64,000 nucleotides of DNA, from the NCBI RefSeq assembly GCF_030407165.1, contig NZ_CP129111.1, positions 1,054,001-1,118,000 on the forward strand. Reading direction: 5' to 3'. The translations under genes were made by a program, and so were the position numbers. The stretch is from Fontisubflavum oceani (GTDB lineage: Bacteria; Pseudomonadota; Alphaproteobacteria; Rhodobacterales; Rhodobacteraceae). Shown here one piece after another: positions 43,544 to 52,966 of the stretch (position 1 is the stretch's first letter; every line of letters starts with the position of its first letter). The notes beneath the pieces were generated by a model. The model ran no database searches. It was not told the DNA's origin and worked only from the letters and a program-made list of their open reading frames with translations.

Positions 43544-43554
43544 CTGTATTACAG
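43544..43554. promoter_or_regulatory. Short perfect palindrome between divergent genes
   Basis: CTGTA-T-TACAG is a perfect inverted repeat with a one-base centre. It lies 27 bases before the DUF2975 start and 32 bases before the start of the divergent exported-protein gene. Position and symmetry fit an operator for the XRE regulator encoded at 44124-44336; nothing else supports this. Confidence 0.35.
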
Positions 43555-43581
43555 TAAGTAAATCGTGAAAGGAAAGAAGAA

Positions 43582-44124
43582 ATGACGAAACGAGAGTTAG
43601 GTCGTATTGTCAGGGTCGCGCGGCTCCTCCATCTGGCAACCAGCTTTGGCTTACTCATGCTTCCGGTGATTCTGATCGTCGCCTTTGCCATTGATGAGAT
43701 GGGCGTCGACGATATTCGCGACACCTATTCGGACTATGTTTTGCCGCCGGTCATCGGGCCCGGCCTTTATGGGATTATCTTGGCGATTGAGATGGTGTCG
43801 GTTGTTATAGCGGCTTACATCTTGTGGCAGATGCGAACACTCTTTGGGTTCTACAAATCCGGCGAAACGCTGAGCGCTCGCTGTGCTGATCGGATACTCC
43901 GGATCGGTCAAGGTTTGGTCACCGTCGGCGTTGTCGGTTTCTTATCGAATACGGCGATTGTGCTGCTCTTGACGATGGCAAACCAGGCCGGTTCGCGAAC
44001 GCTTTCCTTAACCTTCACCGACGGCGATATCGGCTTCTTTTTGGCGGGCGGGTTGATCGTTGTGATCGGTTGGGTGATGCGCGAGGCGGTGCAGGTTGCC
44101 GAAGAGAACCGGGGGTTTGTCTGA
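43582..44124 (+). CDS. DUF2975-type membrane protein
   Basis: A 180-residue inner-membrane protein with four hydrophobic segments (SFGLLMLPVILIVAFAI, GIILAIEMVSVVIAAYILWQM, GLVTVGVVGFLSNTAIVLLL, and FFLAGGLIVVIGWVM). This is the layout of the DUF2975 family, whose members are usually encoded directly before a small XRE regulator. The pattern FYKSGETLSARCADRILRIGQGL between the second and third segments is typical. The function is unknown. It has a strong AAAGGAAAG ribosome site. Its TGA overlaps the ATG of the regulator (TGATG). Confidence 0.82.
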   Translation: MTKRELGRIVRVARLLHLATSFGLLMLPVILIVAFAIDEMGVDDIRDTYSDYVLPPVIGPGLYGIILAIEMVSVVIAAYILWQMRTLFGFYKSGETLSARCADRILRIGQGLVTVGVVGFLSNTAIVLLLTMANQAGSRTLSLTFTDGDIGFFLAGGLIVVIGWVMREAVQVAEENRGFV

Positions 44125-44336
44125 TGGAGATCATCGTCCGGCTTGATGTGATGATGGCACTTCGGAAGATGAAGGGCCGCGATCTGGCGGCGGAGATCGG
44201 CATCACCGAGCAGAACCTGAGCTTGCTGAAAAGCGGTAAGGTCAAAGGCATTCGCTTTGAGACCTTGGCCAAGATTTGCGAGGTCTTGGAGTGTCAGCCG
44301 GGCGACCTGCTTGAGGCCGCCCCGCTAAGCGATTGA
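44124..44336 (+). CDS. Small XRE-family (Cro/CI, YozG-like) transcriptional regulator
   Basis: A 70-residue regulator consisting almost entirely of one helix-turn-helix: MALRKMKGRDLAAEIGITEQNLSLLKSGKVKGIRFETLAKICEVLECQPGDLLE, seen in consecutive motifs. It is the standard partner of DUF2975 proteins. The ATG at 44124 overlaps the upstream stop by one base, so the pair is translationally coupled. The membrane partner may sequester or modulate it; that is inference. It converges with the TsoY-like gene seven bases downstream. Confidence 0.9.
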   Translation: MEIIVRLDVMMALRKMKGRDLAAEIGITEQNLSLLKSGKVKGIRFETLAKICEVLECQPGDLLEAAPLSD

Positions 44337-44343
44337 GAGGCCC

Positions 44344-45536
44344 TTAGGCCGGGACCGTCGGACTCGCGAGAGTGGTGAAATGTTTCCGGCCCAATTGCCA
44401 GACCAACAAGATCATCCCCAATTGCAACGCGATGGCGATGCCCGAGATGGCCCAATAGGCGACACCGAATTTGGCCACCAGGCCCGCCGCCGCCAGGCCC
44501 TTGTTGAGCCAGAAATGGGTCAGCACCGAGAGTGCCACACCGGGGCAGACCAATGCGTAAGACCCGGCAGAGGCTGCGGTGCCCGAGAGGAACTGCGCTG
44601 CATAGCCGACGCGCGAAAGCACCATCACCCCGAAGAGCCCGAAAAGCACCTCGACCGACAAGAGCCGGGTCAACATCATCAGGGTTTCGCCGGCACCGCC
44701 ATGAACATCGAAATGCACATGTAGCCCGTGATTCATCCGCAACATCGCGATGCCGATCACGGTCATCAGCGGGATCACCACCATGAGCGTCGGCGCGGCT
44801 TCGGTATTCACCCCATTCTCCATCATTGAGCGGAGGCCAAGAACGCCCGCAACAAGCGCGATCAGGACCGCCGCGATCATGAAGAAACTGGAGGCGATGA
44901 TGCTGACGCCTGCGACGGTGGCATTGCCGGACATGGCCGAGGGGGCCGCCAGGCCGACGGCAACCATGGATAGCGCGAAGGCGGGCAGCATTTGCGCGAA
45001 GGAGTTATTCGTCTCGCAGCTGAACCCGCCCTGGGCCAGACGCGCGCCAACGAAGCCGCCCAACATCCGGAGCGCGAGGATACCGATCGCCAGGAATGTA
45101 ATCAAAGCCAACGGGAACAGATATTCCACAACACTCCAGAGGCCGGGCACAAAGGTCAGGCCGATGATGAAGCCGACATTGACGGTCATTGCCAAGGCAA
45201 GCGGCATGGCGAGGATCGACTCCCTGCATTGGAGGCGGCGAAGGCCGCGTAGCCCTCGGACCGCCGGAAATCTGCGAATTGACGTAAGTTCCAGATCAGG
45301 AGTTTGACATTGAAGAAGGCGAAAAGCGCGATCCCCGCCATTGCGCCAAGCACCATGGTCTGCTGCAGGAGCGTGCCCTGGGTCATCAGTGCAAGGTTGT
45401 TTTCGAAGATTGGCACCGGCTGATCCGGATGCGGCACCCAGAACATCAGCCACATGAAAAAGGTCACCGTCAGACCGCCCGCGCCGAGCGAGGCGAGGAA
45501 GTAGAGCGGCGAATAGCGTGTGGACGCGAGAGTCAT
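44344..45536 (-). CDS. Multi-pass membrane protein resembling the TsoY (seleno)protein family (one-base frameshift)
   Basis: A protein of about 397 residues and ten hydrophobic segments. It begins YSPLYFLASLGAGGLTVTFFMWLMFWVPH, which matches my memory of the family now labelled TsoY; the assignment is from recall. The first frame runs to EGYAAFAASNA and the second resumes with ESILAMPLALAMTVNVGF. Adding one G (C 45222-45224 on the plus strand) joins them. A Cys in GGFSCETNNSF is the only notable polar cysteine and could be the position taken by selenocysteine in selenoprotein relatives. ATG at 45536 with AAGGAG upstream. Function unknown; transport-like topology. Confidence 0.6.
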
Positions 45537-45566
45537 GATTGACACTCCTTATATTTGACGCTGCAA

Positions 45567-45596
45567 ATTATATAAGTAAATCGGCCTTGGATACAA
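45567..45596 (-). promoter_or_regulatory. Candidate promoter of the TsoY-like gene
   Basis: On the minus strand TTGTAT (45596-45591) and a perfect TATAAT (45572-45567) are separated by 18 bases, about 30 bases upstream of the start codon. The remaining bases to 45775 show nothing recognisable. Confidence 0.5.
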
Positions 45597-45775
45597 CAGA
45601 CACGCTGTCGCAGCCAATTTGACGATCCGATCCCGAAGACTCAGCCAGGATATGGTGCGATCACCGACCAGCCTGATCAGGGGCGAAGCAACTGAGGAAG
45701 CGGGGCGTGACTGCGGTTGCCTTGTGACCTGCGCGGCGCGGATACAGTCAGATGCCCAGCCAGTCTGGCCCAACG

Positions 45776-46225
45776 CTAAAGCGGCTTCTCCATGAAAACG
45801 GAGCTTGGGTTTTCAGGGTAGTCGCCGAAGGGGCCACGCCTGATATAGCCGTGTCGGGTGTAGAACCCGATCGCGGCGGGGCTGAGCTGACCGGTCTCCA
45901 GCCGCATGAGGTGGACACCCTCGGCGCGCGCGGCGTCTTCGATGGTTTCGATCAAAGCTGCGGCGACGCCCGTGCCGCGCGCTTCCGGCTCGGCAAAGAG
46001 GCGCTTGAGTTCCGCATACCCCTCGTAAACCGCATAGCCGCAACACCCAAGGGCACGGCCTTTGACCCGCGCGACAAAGAACCGGACCTCCTCATCGACA
46101 AGTTGCTGCGGCGAAAAGGCGAAGCGGTCCTCCGGCGGATAGAGCGCCGATTGCTCCGCCTCGCTGCCTTCGATCAAGCGCAGCGCATCGGGAGAGAGGG
46201 GGTCTGTGCGGGTCACGGTTACCAT
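45776..46225 (-). CDS. GNAT-family N-acetyltransferase
   Basis: A 149-residue acetyltransferase with a clear acetyl-CoA site: AELKRLFAEPEARGTGVAAALIETIEDAARAEG, which contains the R-G-x-G-x-A loop. The C-terminal IGFYTRHGYIRRGPFGDYPENPSSVFMEK resembles the YjgM/YsnE-like (IAA acetyltransferase) branch with a putative small-molecule or amino-acid acceptor. I chose the ATG at 46225; in-frame upstream codons run into low-quality sequence. It is divergent from smc across 151 bases. Confidence 0.87.
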   Translation of the reverse strand: MVTVTRTDPLSPDALRLIEGSEAEQSALYPPEDRFAFSPQQLVDEEVRFFVARVKGRALGCCGYAVYEGYAELKRLFAEPEARGTGVAAALIETIEDAARAEGVHLMRLETGQLSPAAIGFYTRHGYIRRGPFGDYPENPSSVFMEKPL

Positions 46226-46376
46226 GTGTTGAGCTTGCCCTGACCGGGCCTGCACCGCAATATGCCGTGAATTCGCCCATATTTTGTGGATAACCGGCGG
46301 AATATCCCCAGATACGGGGGTTCCCCGTTGACTTGACCGCAATTGCGGCCAGACAATCCTCGACCAACGGAATCAC

Positions 46377-49300
46377 ATGCGGGATGGCGGCGTGCGCTTT
46401 TCCAAGATCAGGCTGAATGGCTTCAAAAGCTTCGTGGACCCGACCGATCTTTTGATCGGGGACGGGTTGACCGGCGTCGTTGGCCCCAATGGCTGCGGCA
46501 AGTCGAATCTGTTGGAAGCGCTGAGATGGGTGATGGGCGAGAACCGTCCGACCGCAATGCGCGGCGGCGGGATGGAAGATGTGATCTTCGCCGGGGCCGC
46601 AACACGGCCCGCCCGGAACTTCGCCGAAGTGTCGATCATCATCGACAATTCCGAGCGGCTGGCACCTGCCAATTTCAATGGCGATGATCAGCTTGAGATC
46701 GTCCGCCGGATCACCCGCGATGCCGGCAGTGCCTATAAGACAAACGGCAAGGATGTGCGGGCGCGCGATGTGCAGATGCTGTTTGCCGATGCATCCACAG
46801 GGGCGCATTCGCCTGCGCTTGTGCGCCAGGGACAAATCTCGGAGCTGATCAACGCCAAGCCGAAATCGCGCCGTCGAATCTTGGAAGAGGCGGCGGGGAT
46901 TTCTGGGCTCTATCAGCGGCGGCATGAGGCGGAACTAAAGCTGAAAGCGGCGGAAACCAATCTGGCCCGGATCGATGATGTGTTGGAGCAGCTTGCGACC
47001 CAGCTTGCGGCCCTAGCCCGGCAAGCGAAACAGGCGGCGCGCTATCGCGAGATCGGGATGGAGTTGCGACAGGCCGAAGGGTTGTTGCTCTATCTGCGCT
47101 GGCGCGAAGCGGATCAAGCGCGCCTGACGGCGCAGACCGCGCTGCAAGAGGCGGTGACAGCGGCGGCCGGTGCCGAAATGGCGGCGCGGCAGGCCGGAAA
47201 GGCCCGCGAAGAAGCAGACGAGGCTCTGCCACCCAAGCGCGAAGAAGAGGCGATTGCGGCGGCTCTGCTGCAACGGGTGACGGTCGAGCGGGCGGCGCTG
47301 GAAGACGAAGACGCCCGGGCCGCCAAAACGATTGAGACTCTGACCGCGCGGATCGAACAACTCAGCCACGATATTGGTCGCGAGCAGAGCCTGAACGCGG
47401 ATGCCGGCGAGACCATCGCCCGGCTCGAGACGGAGCAGGCGGAGCTTGTTGCAGCGGGCGCAGGGCATGAGGACGCGCTGGCGGCAGCCTCGACTGAAGC
47501 CACGGACGCGGCGCGCATTTTGGCCGAACGCGAGACGGCGCTGAGCCAATTGACCGAAGATGCGGCGCGTCTGGCAGCACGGCACCAATCGGCGCAGCGT
47601 CTGGTCGAAGATGCAACGCGGGCGGAGGCCCGGAACGCCGCCGAGGCTGAAAAGGCCAAAGGCGCGGCGGCGGAGGCCGAAGATCGGTTGGCGATACTGA
47701 CCCGCGATCATGAAGCGGCGGAAATGGCCCTGAGTGCTGCGACCGATCTGGCGGCGCGGGCCGATGAAACGCTGACAGAGACCGAAGCCGCGCGGGCCCT
47801 GGCGCAGACGGCGGAGGGGGAGGCTCGTGCGACGCGGACCGAGGCCGAGGGGCAATTGGGCACATTGGATGCCGAGGTGCGCGCACTGACCAAATTGCTG
47901 GATCGGGAGCGCGGTAGCGGCGATCAGGTGTTGGATCAAGTCCAGGTGGCGCCAGGGTTCGAAGCCGCTGTTGGGGCCGCGTTGGCCGACGATCTGAAGC
48001 CGCCTGTTGCATCCGAAGCCGGGGCCAGTGGCTGGACGGCGCTGCCCTCCTATGACGTCGAGCAGGCGTTGCCCGAGGGGGTTTCGCCGTTGAGCGGCTA
48101 TGCCGATACGCCCGATGTGCTGACCCGCCGGTTTGCGCAGGTCGGTGTCGTCTCGGTCGAGGATAGTTCGCGCTTGCAGGCGGCGCTTTTGCCCGGACAG
48201 AGATTGGTCAGCAGAGAGGGAGACCTTTGGCGGTGGGACGGGTTCGCTTTGCCCGCGTCGGAAGGGTCTTCGACGGCGGCGCGGCGGCTCAGCCAAGTGA
48301 ACCAGCTCAATGACCTGTCTGCGGAGTTGGAACGCGCGACGACCGCAGCAGACCGGGCGCGCGCGACCCATGAGAGCAATGCGGCGCGTCTAGCCGATTT
48401 GACCGAGGCGGACAAAGCCGCGCGGGATGCACGCCGGGCGGCGGACGCGCAAGTGGCCGAGGCCAGCCGCGCCTTCAGCCGGGCCGAGGCGGAGCGCAAT
48501 ATCCTCGCCGGCAAGCTGGAGACCCTCCGCGGCGCCGCGCGACGGCATGAGGACGAGGCGGCCAGCGCCCGGCGCGACTTGGTCGAAGCGGAGGCCGCGC
48601 AGGCGGACCTGGATGATTTGGACGGCGTGCGCGCCCAGGTCACCGACACAAAGACCACGGTTGAGGCGGCGCGGCTAACGATGCTGGCCAAACGCACCGG
48701 GTTTGACGAGTTAAAACGCGATGGCGAGGCTCGCGAGAAGCGGATCGGGCAGATCGCAGGCGAGATGGACACCTGGGGCAAACGTCTGGCCAATGCCGAG
48801 ACGCGGATCGGCGAGTTGGAGCATCGCAAGTCGAGTTCTGAAGCCGAGCTTGAGAATGCGCAGGCTTTGCCCGCCGAGATTGCGACACGGCGCGAAGCGA
48901 TGGCCGCAACGATTGCCGAGGCCGAGACACGGAGAGCGGCGGCTGCGGATGCGCTATCAGTGGCCGAAGGCGCTTTGCGGTCGGCGGTTGCGGCGGAGCG
49001 TGATGCGGAGCGCGCGGCGTCGGATGCGCGCGAAGCCCGCGCCCGGGCCGAAGCGCGGCACGACGCGGCAGGTGAGGCCGTGGATCAGGCCGCCGAGCGG
49101 ATCATGGAAGAGATGGAGGTCACGCCCGCCGCGCTGTTGGAGAGCCTCGACGCAGACCCGGAAAAGATGCCGGGCGCAGAGCGGATCGAGAGCGATGTGG
49201 TGCGCCTGCGGCGGCAGCGCGATGCGCTTGGCGCGGTGAACTTGCGTGCCGAGGAAGACGCGGAGGCCGTGCGCGAGGAGCATGACACGCTAGAGGCCGA

Positions 49301-49847
49301 GAAGCTGGACCTGGAAGAGGCGATCAAGAAGCTTCGCGCCGGGATCGCTGCGCTGAACCGCGAAGGGCGGGAGCGGCTTTTGACCGCTTTCGAAGAGGTG
49401 AACCGGAATTTTGGTGTGCTTTTCACCCATCTTTTCGGAGGCGGCGAAGCCAAGCTGGTGCTGGTCGAAAGCGACGACCCGCTGGAAGCCGGGTTGGAGA
49501 TACTTTGCCAGCCGCCAGGCAAGAAGCTTTCGACTCTGTCGCTCTTATCAGGCGGCGAGCAGACACTGACGGCGTTGGCTCTGATCTTTGCGGTGTTCTT
49601 GGCCAATCCCGCGCCGATCTGCGTGCTGGACGAGGTGGACGCGCCGCTTGACGACGCCAATGTCACGCGGTTCTGCGACCTGCTCGATGAGATGTGCCGC
49701 CGGACCGATACCCGTTTCCTGATCATCACCCATCACGCGGTGACAATGGCGCGGATGGATCGGCTCTTTGGGGTGACGATGGCCGAACAGGGCGTGAGCC
49801 AATTGGTCAGCGTCGATCTGAAGAAAGCGGAGCAAATGGTGGCTTAA
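46377..49847 (+). CDS. smc: Chromosome segregation protein SMC
   Basis: Condensin ATPase that compacts and segregates the chromosome with ScpA and ScpB. The 1156 residues are intact: Walker A VVGPNGCGKSNLLEALRWVMGE near residue 36, long coiled coils rich in Ala, Glu and Arg, and a hinge near residues 520-620 (VQVAPGFEAAVGAALADDLKPPV). The signature is LLSGGEQTLTALALIFAVF, Walker B is PICVLDEVDAPLDDANVTRF, and the end is THHAVTMARMDRLFGVTMAEQGVSQ. The start may be the ATG at 46377 or the GTG at 46392. It converges with the permease gene, sharing four bases. Confidence 0.97.
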   Translation: MRDGGVRFSKIRLNGFKSFVDPTDLLIGDGLTGVVGPNGCGKSNLLEALRWVMGENRPTAMRGGGMEDVIFAGAATRPARNFAEVSIIIDNSERLAPANFNGDDQLEIVRRITRDAGSAYKTNGKDVRARDVQMLFADASTGAHSPALVRQGQISELINAKPKSRRRILEEAAGISGLYQRRHEAELKLKAAETNLARIDDVLEQLATQLAALARQAKQAARYREIGMELRQAEGLLLYLRWREADQARLTAQTALQEAVTAAAGAEMAARQAGKAREEADEALPPKREEEAIAAALLQRVTVERAALEDEDARAAKTIETLTARIEQLSHDIGREQSLNADAGETIARLETEQAELVAAGAGHEDALAAASTEATDAARILAERETALSQLTEDAARLAARHQSAQRLVEDATRAEARNAAEAEKAKGAAAEAEDRLAILTRDHEAAEMALSAATDLAARADETLTETEAARALAQTAEGEARATRTEAEGQLGTLDAEVRALTKLLDRERGSGDQVLDQVQVAPGFEAAVGAALADDLKPPVASEAGASGWTALPSYDVEQALPEGVSPLSGYADTPDVLTRRFAQVGVVSVEDSSRLQAALLPGQRLVSREGDLWRWDGFALPASEGSSTAARRLSQVNQLNDLSAELERATTAADRARATHESNAARLADLTEADKAARDARRAADAQVAEASRAFSRAEAERNILAGKLETLRGAARRHEDEAASARRDLVEAEAAQADLDDLDGVRAQVTDTKTTVEAARLTMLAKRTGFDELKRDGEAREKRIGQIAGEMDTWGKRLANAETRIGELEHRKSSSEAELENAQALPAEIATRREAMAATIAEAETRRAAAADALSVAEGALRSAVAAERDAERAASDAREARARAEARHDAAGEAVDQAAERIMEEMEVTPAALLESLDADPEKMPGAERIESDVVRLRRQRDALGAVNLRAEEDAEAVREEHDTLEAEKLDLEEAIKKLRAGIAALNREGRERLLTAFEEVNRNFGVLFTHLFGGGEAKLVLVESDDPLEAGLEILCQPPGKKLSTLSLLSGGEQTLTALALIFAVFLANPAPICVLDEVDAPLDDANVTRFCDLLDEMCRRTDTRFLIITHHAVTMARMDRLFGVTMAEQGVSQLVSVDLKKAEQMVA

Positions 49848-51231
49848 AAGCTGCCAAACAGGCTTCCCAGGACAAGCACGGAAATCAGCGCAACGAGTGG
49901 GATTGCCACGGCAACCATGAAGATGTCGCCATAGCTTTCTCGATGCGTCAGCCGCCCGATCGACAGAAGGGTGATGACCGCGCCGTTGTGTGGAAGCGCG
50001 TCGAGCCCGCCGGTAGAAAGCGCTATCACCCGGTGCATCAGGGGCGCGTCGATCCCCGCCTCAGCCCCTTGCGCCAGATATTGCGCGCCGAGTGTGTCGA
50101 GCGCGATGCTCATCCCGCCTGAGGCGGAGCCGGTCACGCCAGCGAGGATCGACGCGGAGACTGCCATCGAGACCAGCGCGCCGCCCGGCAGCGCCGACAC
50201 ACCGTCACGGATGACCTCAAAGGCGGGCAAGCCTGCGATCACCGCGCCAAACCCGACCAGTGCGGCGGTGTTAAAAATCGGCAGAAGGGCGGCCTCCGCG
50301 CCTTTGCTGAGCGATTGGCTCGGCTCTGTGAGTGTTTTGCGGAAGAGCGCCAGGGCCAGCAGGATGCTCAAGATCAGCGCCGCGATGATCGACCAGATAC
50401 CGATCACCCTGGCGGCGTCGGTCCCGCCCCATCGCGGGTCGGCCAGATAGCTGGTGTCGAGCGTAGGCAAGATCAGAGTGCTGAAGAGGAGGTTCAGGCG
50501 AGAACGGCGGCGATGGGCAGGAAGGCCAGCCAAAACCGCAGCGGTTTGCGGATCGGTGCGGGCGCGCTGTTATCCTCGCTGCTGGTGAGATGCAGAAAGC
50601 CCTCGCCTTGAGCCCGGAGGCGGCGTGCGCGCGTTGTGAGCCAGAGGAGACCGAGACCGGCCATGATCAGCGCCGCGATCACCCCAAGCCCGGGGGCGGC
50701 GAAGGCGGTTGTGCCGAAATAGGGCATCGGGATCGCGTTTTGGATCGCGGGGGTGCCCGGCAGCGCGGTCATGGTGAAGGTGAAGGCCCCAAGCGCGATG
50801 GCCGCCGGGATCAACCGTCGGGGCAAATCGGCGCTGCGGAAGAGCGCCATGGCCAGCGGGTAGACCGCGAAGGCGACCACAAAGAGTGAGACACCGCCAT
50901 AGGTGAGGATCGCGCAAGAGAGAACGACCGCCGGGATGGCCTGGTCGGCGCCAAGCGCGCGGACGATGCCATCGGCGATCCGCCGGGCGGCGCCGCTGTC
51001 TTCCATGATCCGGCCAAAGACAGCGCCCAGGAGGAAGAGCAGGAAATAGGCGGTGATGAAACCGCCCGTCGCGGGCATGAAAACCTCTGTGAGGCTTGCC
51101 AGAAGCGGCTCGCGCGCCATGGCCGAGGCCAAAAGCGCCATGACCGGTGCGAGGATCAAGACCGAGACGCCGCGCCAAGCAAGCCAGATCAGAAGGCCAA
51201 GCGGGATCAAGATCGTCGTGAGGGTCAGCAT
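49844..51231 (-). CDS. GntP-type gluconate/carboxylate permease (one-base frameshift)
   Basis: A proton-coupled carboxylate importer with 12 or more membrane segments. The first frame (LTLTTILIPLGLLIWLAWRGVSVLILAPVMALLAS, FGRIMEDSGAARRIADGIVRALG, YGGVSLFVVAFAVYPLA) stops after FLPIAAVLA. The next resumes LNLLFSTLILPTLDTSYL and continues with ASILAGVTGSASGGMSIALDTLG and the LDALPHNGAVITLL motif. Adding one C (G 50497-50498 on the plus strand) joins them into 462 residues, the usual GntP size. The substrate is not evident and no kinase or dehydratase is adjacent. Confidence 0.87.
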
Positions 51232-51380
51232 GGCAGCTCCGGCGGCGGCGATACCGCCAATGTGGGGGATGTCATGCGATGTGAAACCCGTCGAAATGCC
51301 GCAGCGCGGCGAAGTGGTCGCGGAAACGTGTCACCGGGTGAGCGCAAAGGTCCGCTAGGCTGACGCAAATGGAGGGTCTG

Positions 51381-51734
51381 ATGCGTCTTGCTTTGATCTT
51401 ATGTGTGATGGCCGCGCCGGTGACGGCGCAGGATTGGTTCTTGCGCGACGACGATACCCGGATTGGGGTGGAGGCGCTCGACGAGCGTCTGCGGGGGCAG
51501 GTCCTGACTTTCTTTGATGATGGCCAATCGCGGTTTTTCGAGGATGATCGCTACACCTACACCTATCCGAATGGCGGTGGCGTCGCCTATGGCTATTACG
51601 CGGTGAATGAAGATGGCACGGTCTGTGTCGAGTTCATCAACGGGTTTTCGCGCTGCGATCTGTTTGTGGAGAACGCTGGCCGTCTGATTCTGGTGACAGA
51701 AGACGGCCAGCGGTTCCCGATCCGCCCGAATTAG
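51381..51734 (+). CDS. Small exported protein of unknown function
   Basis: A 117-residue protein with a signal peptide (MRLALILCVMAAPVTAQ). The remainder is beta-rich and aromatic (FLRDDDTRIGVEALDERLRGQVLTFFDDGQSRFFEDDRYTYTYPNGGGVAYGYY, in successive pieces) with two cysteines (TVCVEF and SRCDLF). Similar short periplasmic proteins occur in Rhodobacterales; no function is known to me. The ATG at 51381 follows GGAGG and is preferred to the ATG at 51369. Its last four bases overlap the convergent lytic transglycosylase gene. Confidence 0.75.
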   Translation: MRLALILCVMAAPVTAQDWFLRDDDTRIGVEALDERLRGQVLTFFDDGQSRFFEDDRYTYTYPNGGGVAYGYYAVNEDGTVCVEFINGFSRCDLFVENAGRLILVTEDGQRFPIRPN

Positions 51735-52906
51735 AGCGCGCGGAGGAGATCCAGCGTCGGCCAGGCATCGGCGGGCAGGTCGAGGCGTTGCTGTTCAGCC
51801 TGCACCGCCGCGCGGGTCATCCGGCCCAAGATCCCATCGACCCCGCCGACATCATGACCGCGCGCGACGAGGCGCTCTTGCAATTGCCGCATCTGATCGG
51901 GGTTGAGCCCGCCGGTTGCGCCACCTGCATTATAGACCGGCGCGCCTTCCAGCCGTGTGGCGAAATAGGCGGCGGTGGTGACATAGACGAAGCTTTGGTT
52001 CCATTCGAAGAACACGTTGAAATTCGGGTAGGCCAGAAAGGCGGGGCCATTGCGCCCTTGCGGCAGCAGGACCGAGGCTTGCAGATTGCCGCCAGGCAAG
52101 CTGCCCGAGCGGGCGCGCACGCCCGCCGCTTCCCATTGCGAGACGCGCTGCGTGGTGTCGAGGCCAGTCTGCGACCAATCCAAATTGCTGGGCACGGTGA
52201 CTTCGATCAGCCAGGGTTCATTGGCGCGCCAGCCAAGCCCGCGCAGCATATTGGCCCCGGAAAGCAACGCGTCAGCGGGCGAGGTTTTCAGCGTCACATG
52301 GCCATCACCATCGCCATCGACCCCCCGGGTCAGAATGTCTTCGGGCAGCATTTGCACCATGCCGATTTCCCCCGCCCAGGCACCGGTGGTGCGCGCCGGG
52401 TCGAAATCGCCGTTCTCGAACAGCTCCAGCGCGGCGAAGATCTGTGGCCGGAAGAGCTGCGGACGGCGGCAGTCGTGGGAGAGTGTCACCAATGCGTTCA
52501 GCGTATTGAAATCGCCTTGGACCGCGCCGTAGTCGGTCTCGAGCGCCCAGAAGGCGAGAAGCACGCCGCGCGAGACGCCGTATTGCCGCTCGGCGATGTC
52601 GAAAACATTGTCATAGCGTTGGTTGTTGCGGGCACCGTTTTGGATGCGGTTCTGGCTGATCACCCGTTGCGAGAACTCGGTAAAGGGCAGTTGAAAGACG
52701 CCCTGGCGACGGTCGGCATTGATCACCGATTGATCGAAACGGGCGGAACGGAAGAACGCATCCACATTGGTTTGGGAATGACCGCGCTGCATGGCCTCAG
52801 ACCTGAGCCCATCGACAAAACTCCCAAAATCTCCGCCGCATTGTTGCGCCAGAGCGGGCGTGGCTGTGAGGGTGAAAGCAAAAAGAGAGGCGGTCAAAAA
52901 TCGCAT
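51731..52906 (-). CDS. Lytic murein transglycosylase, MltB type
   Basis: An exported peptidoglycan lyase that cleaves between MurNAc and GlcNAc. The 391 residues have a signal peptide (LTASLFAFTLTATPALA) and the family 103 core with catalytic Glu in LAFWALETDYGAVQGDFNTLNAL. GAWAGEIGMVQMLPEDI and the NMLRGLGWRANEPWLIEV segment follow. A C-terminal peptidoglycan-binding repeat is MRQLQERLVARGHDVGGVDGILGRMTRAAVQAEQ. It is intact, unlike its paralogue at 61149-62491. The start is the ATG at 52906. Confidence 0.93.
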   Translation of the reverse strand: MRFLTASLFAFTLTATPALAQQCGGDFGSFVDGLRSEAMQRGHSQTNVDAFFRSARFDQSVINADRRQGVFQLPFTEFSQRVISQNRIQNGARNNQRYDNVFDIAERQYGVSRGVLLAFWALETDYGAVQGDFNTLNALVTLSHDCRRPQLFRPQIFAALELFENGDFDPARTTGAWAGEIGMVQMLPEDILTRGVDGDGDGHVTLKTSPADALLSGANMLRGLGWRANEPWLIEVTVPSNLDWSQTGLDTTQRVSQWEAAGVRARSGSLPGGNLQASVLLPQGRNGPAFLAYPNFNVFFEWNQSFVYVTTAAYFATRLEGAPVYNAGGATGGLNPDQMRQLQERLVARGHDVGGVDGILGRMTRAAVQAEQQRLDLPADAWPTLDLLRAL

Positions 52907-52966
52907 GGGATAATCCTGTTTTTCAATTTTCAACAAAGTAGCAAGGACGGCGCGGTTCGGGAACAC

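Noticed and set aside
46286..46294. Exact consensus DnaA box (TTATCCACA on the minus strand) upstream of smc
   Set aside because: It is a single site. A given 9-mer is expected about 0.5 times by chance in 64 kb on two strands, and no second box, AT-rich unwinding element or dnaA/parAB genes are nearby.
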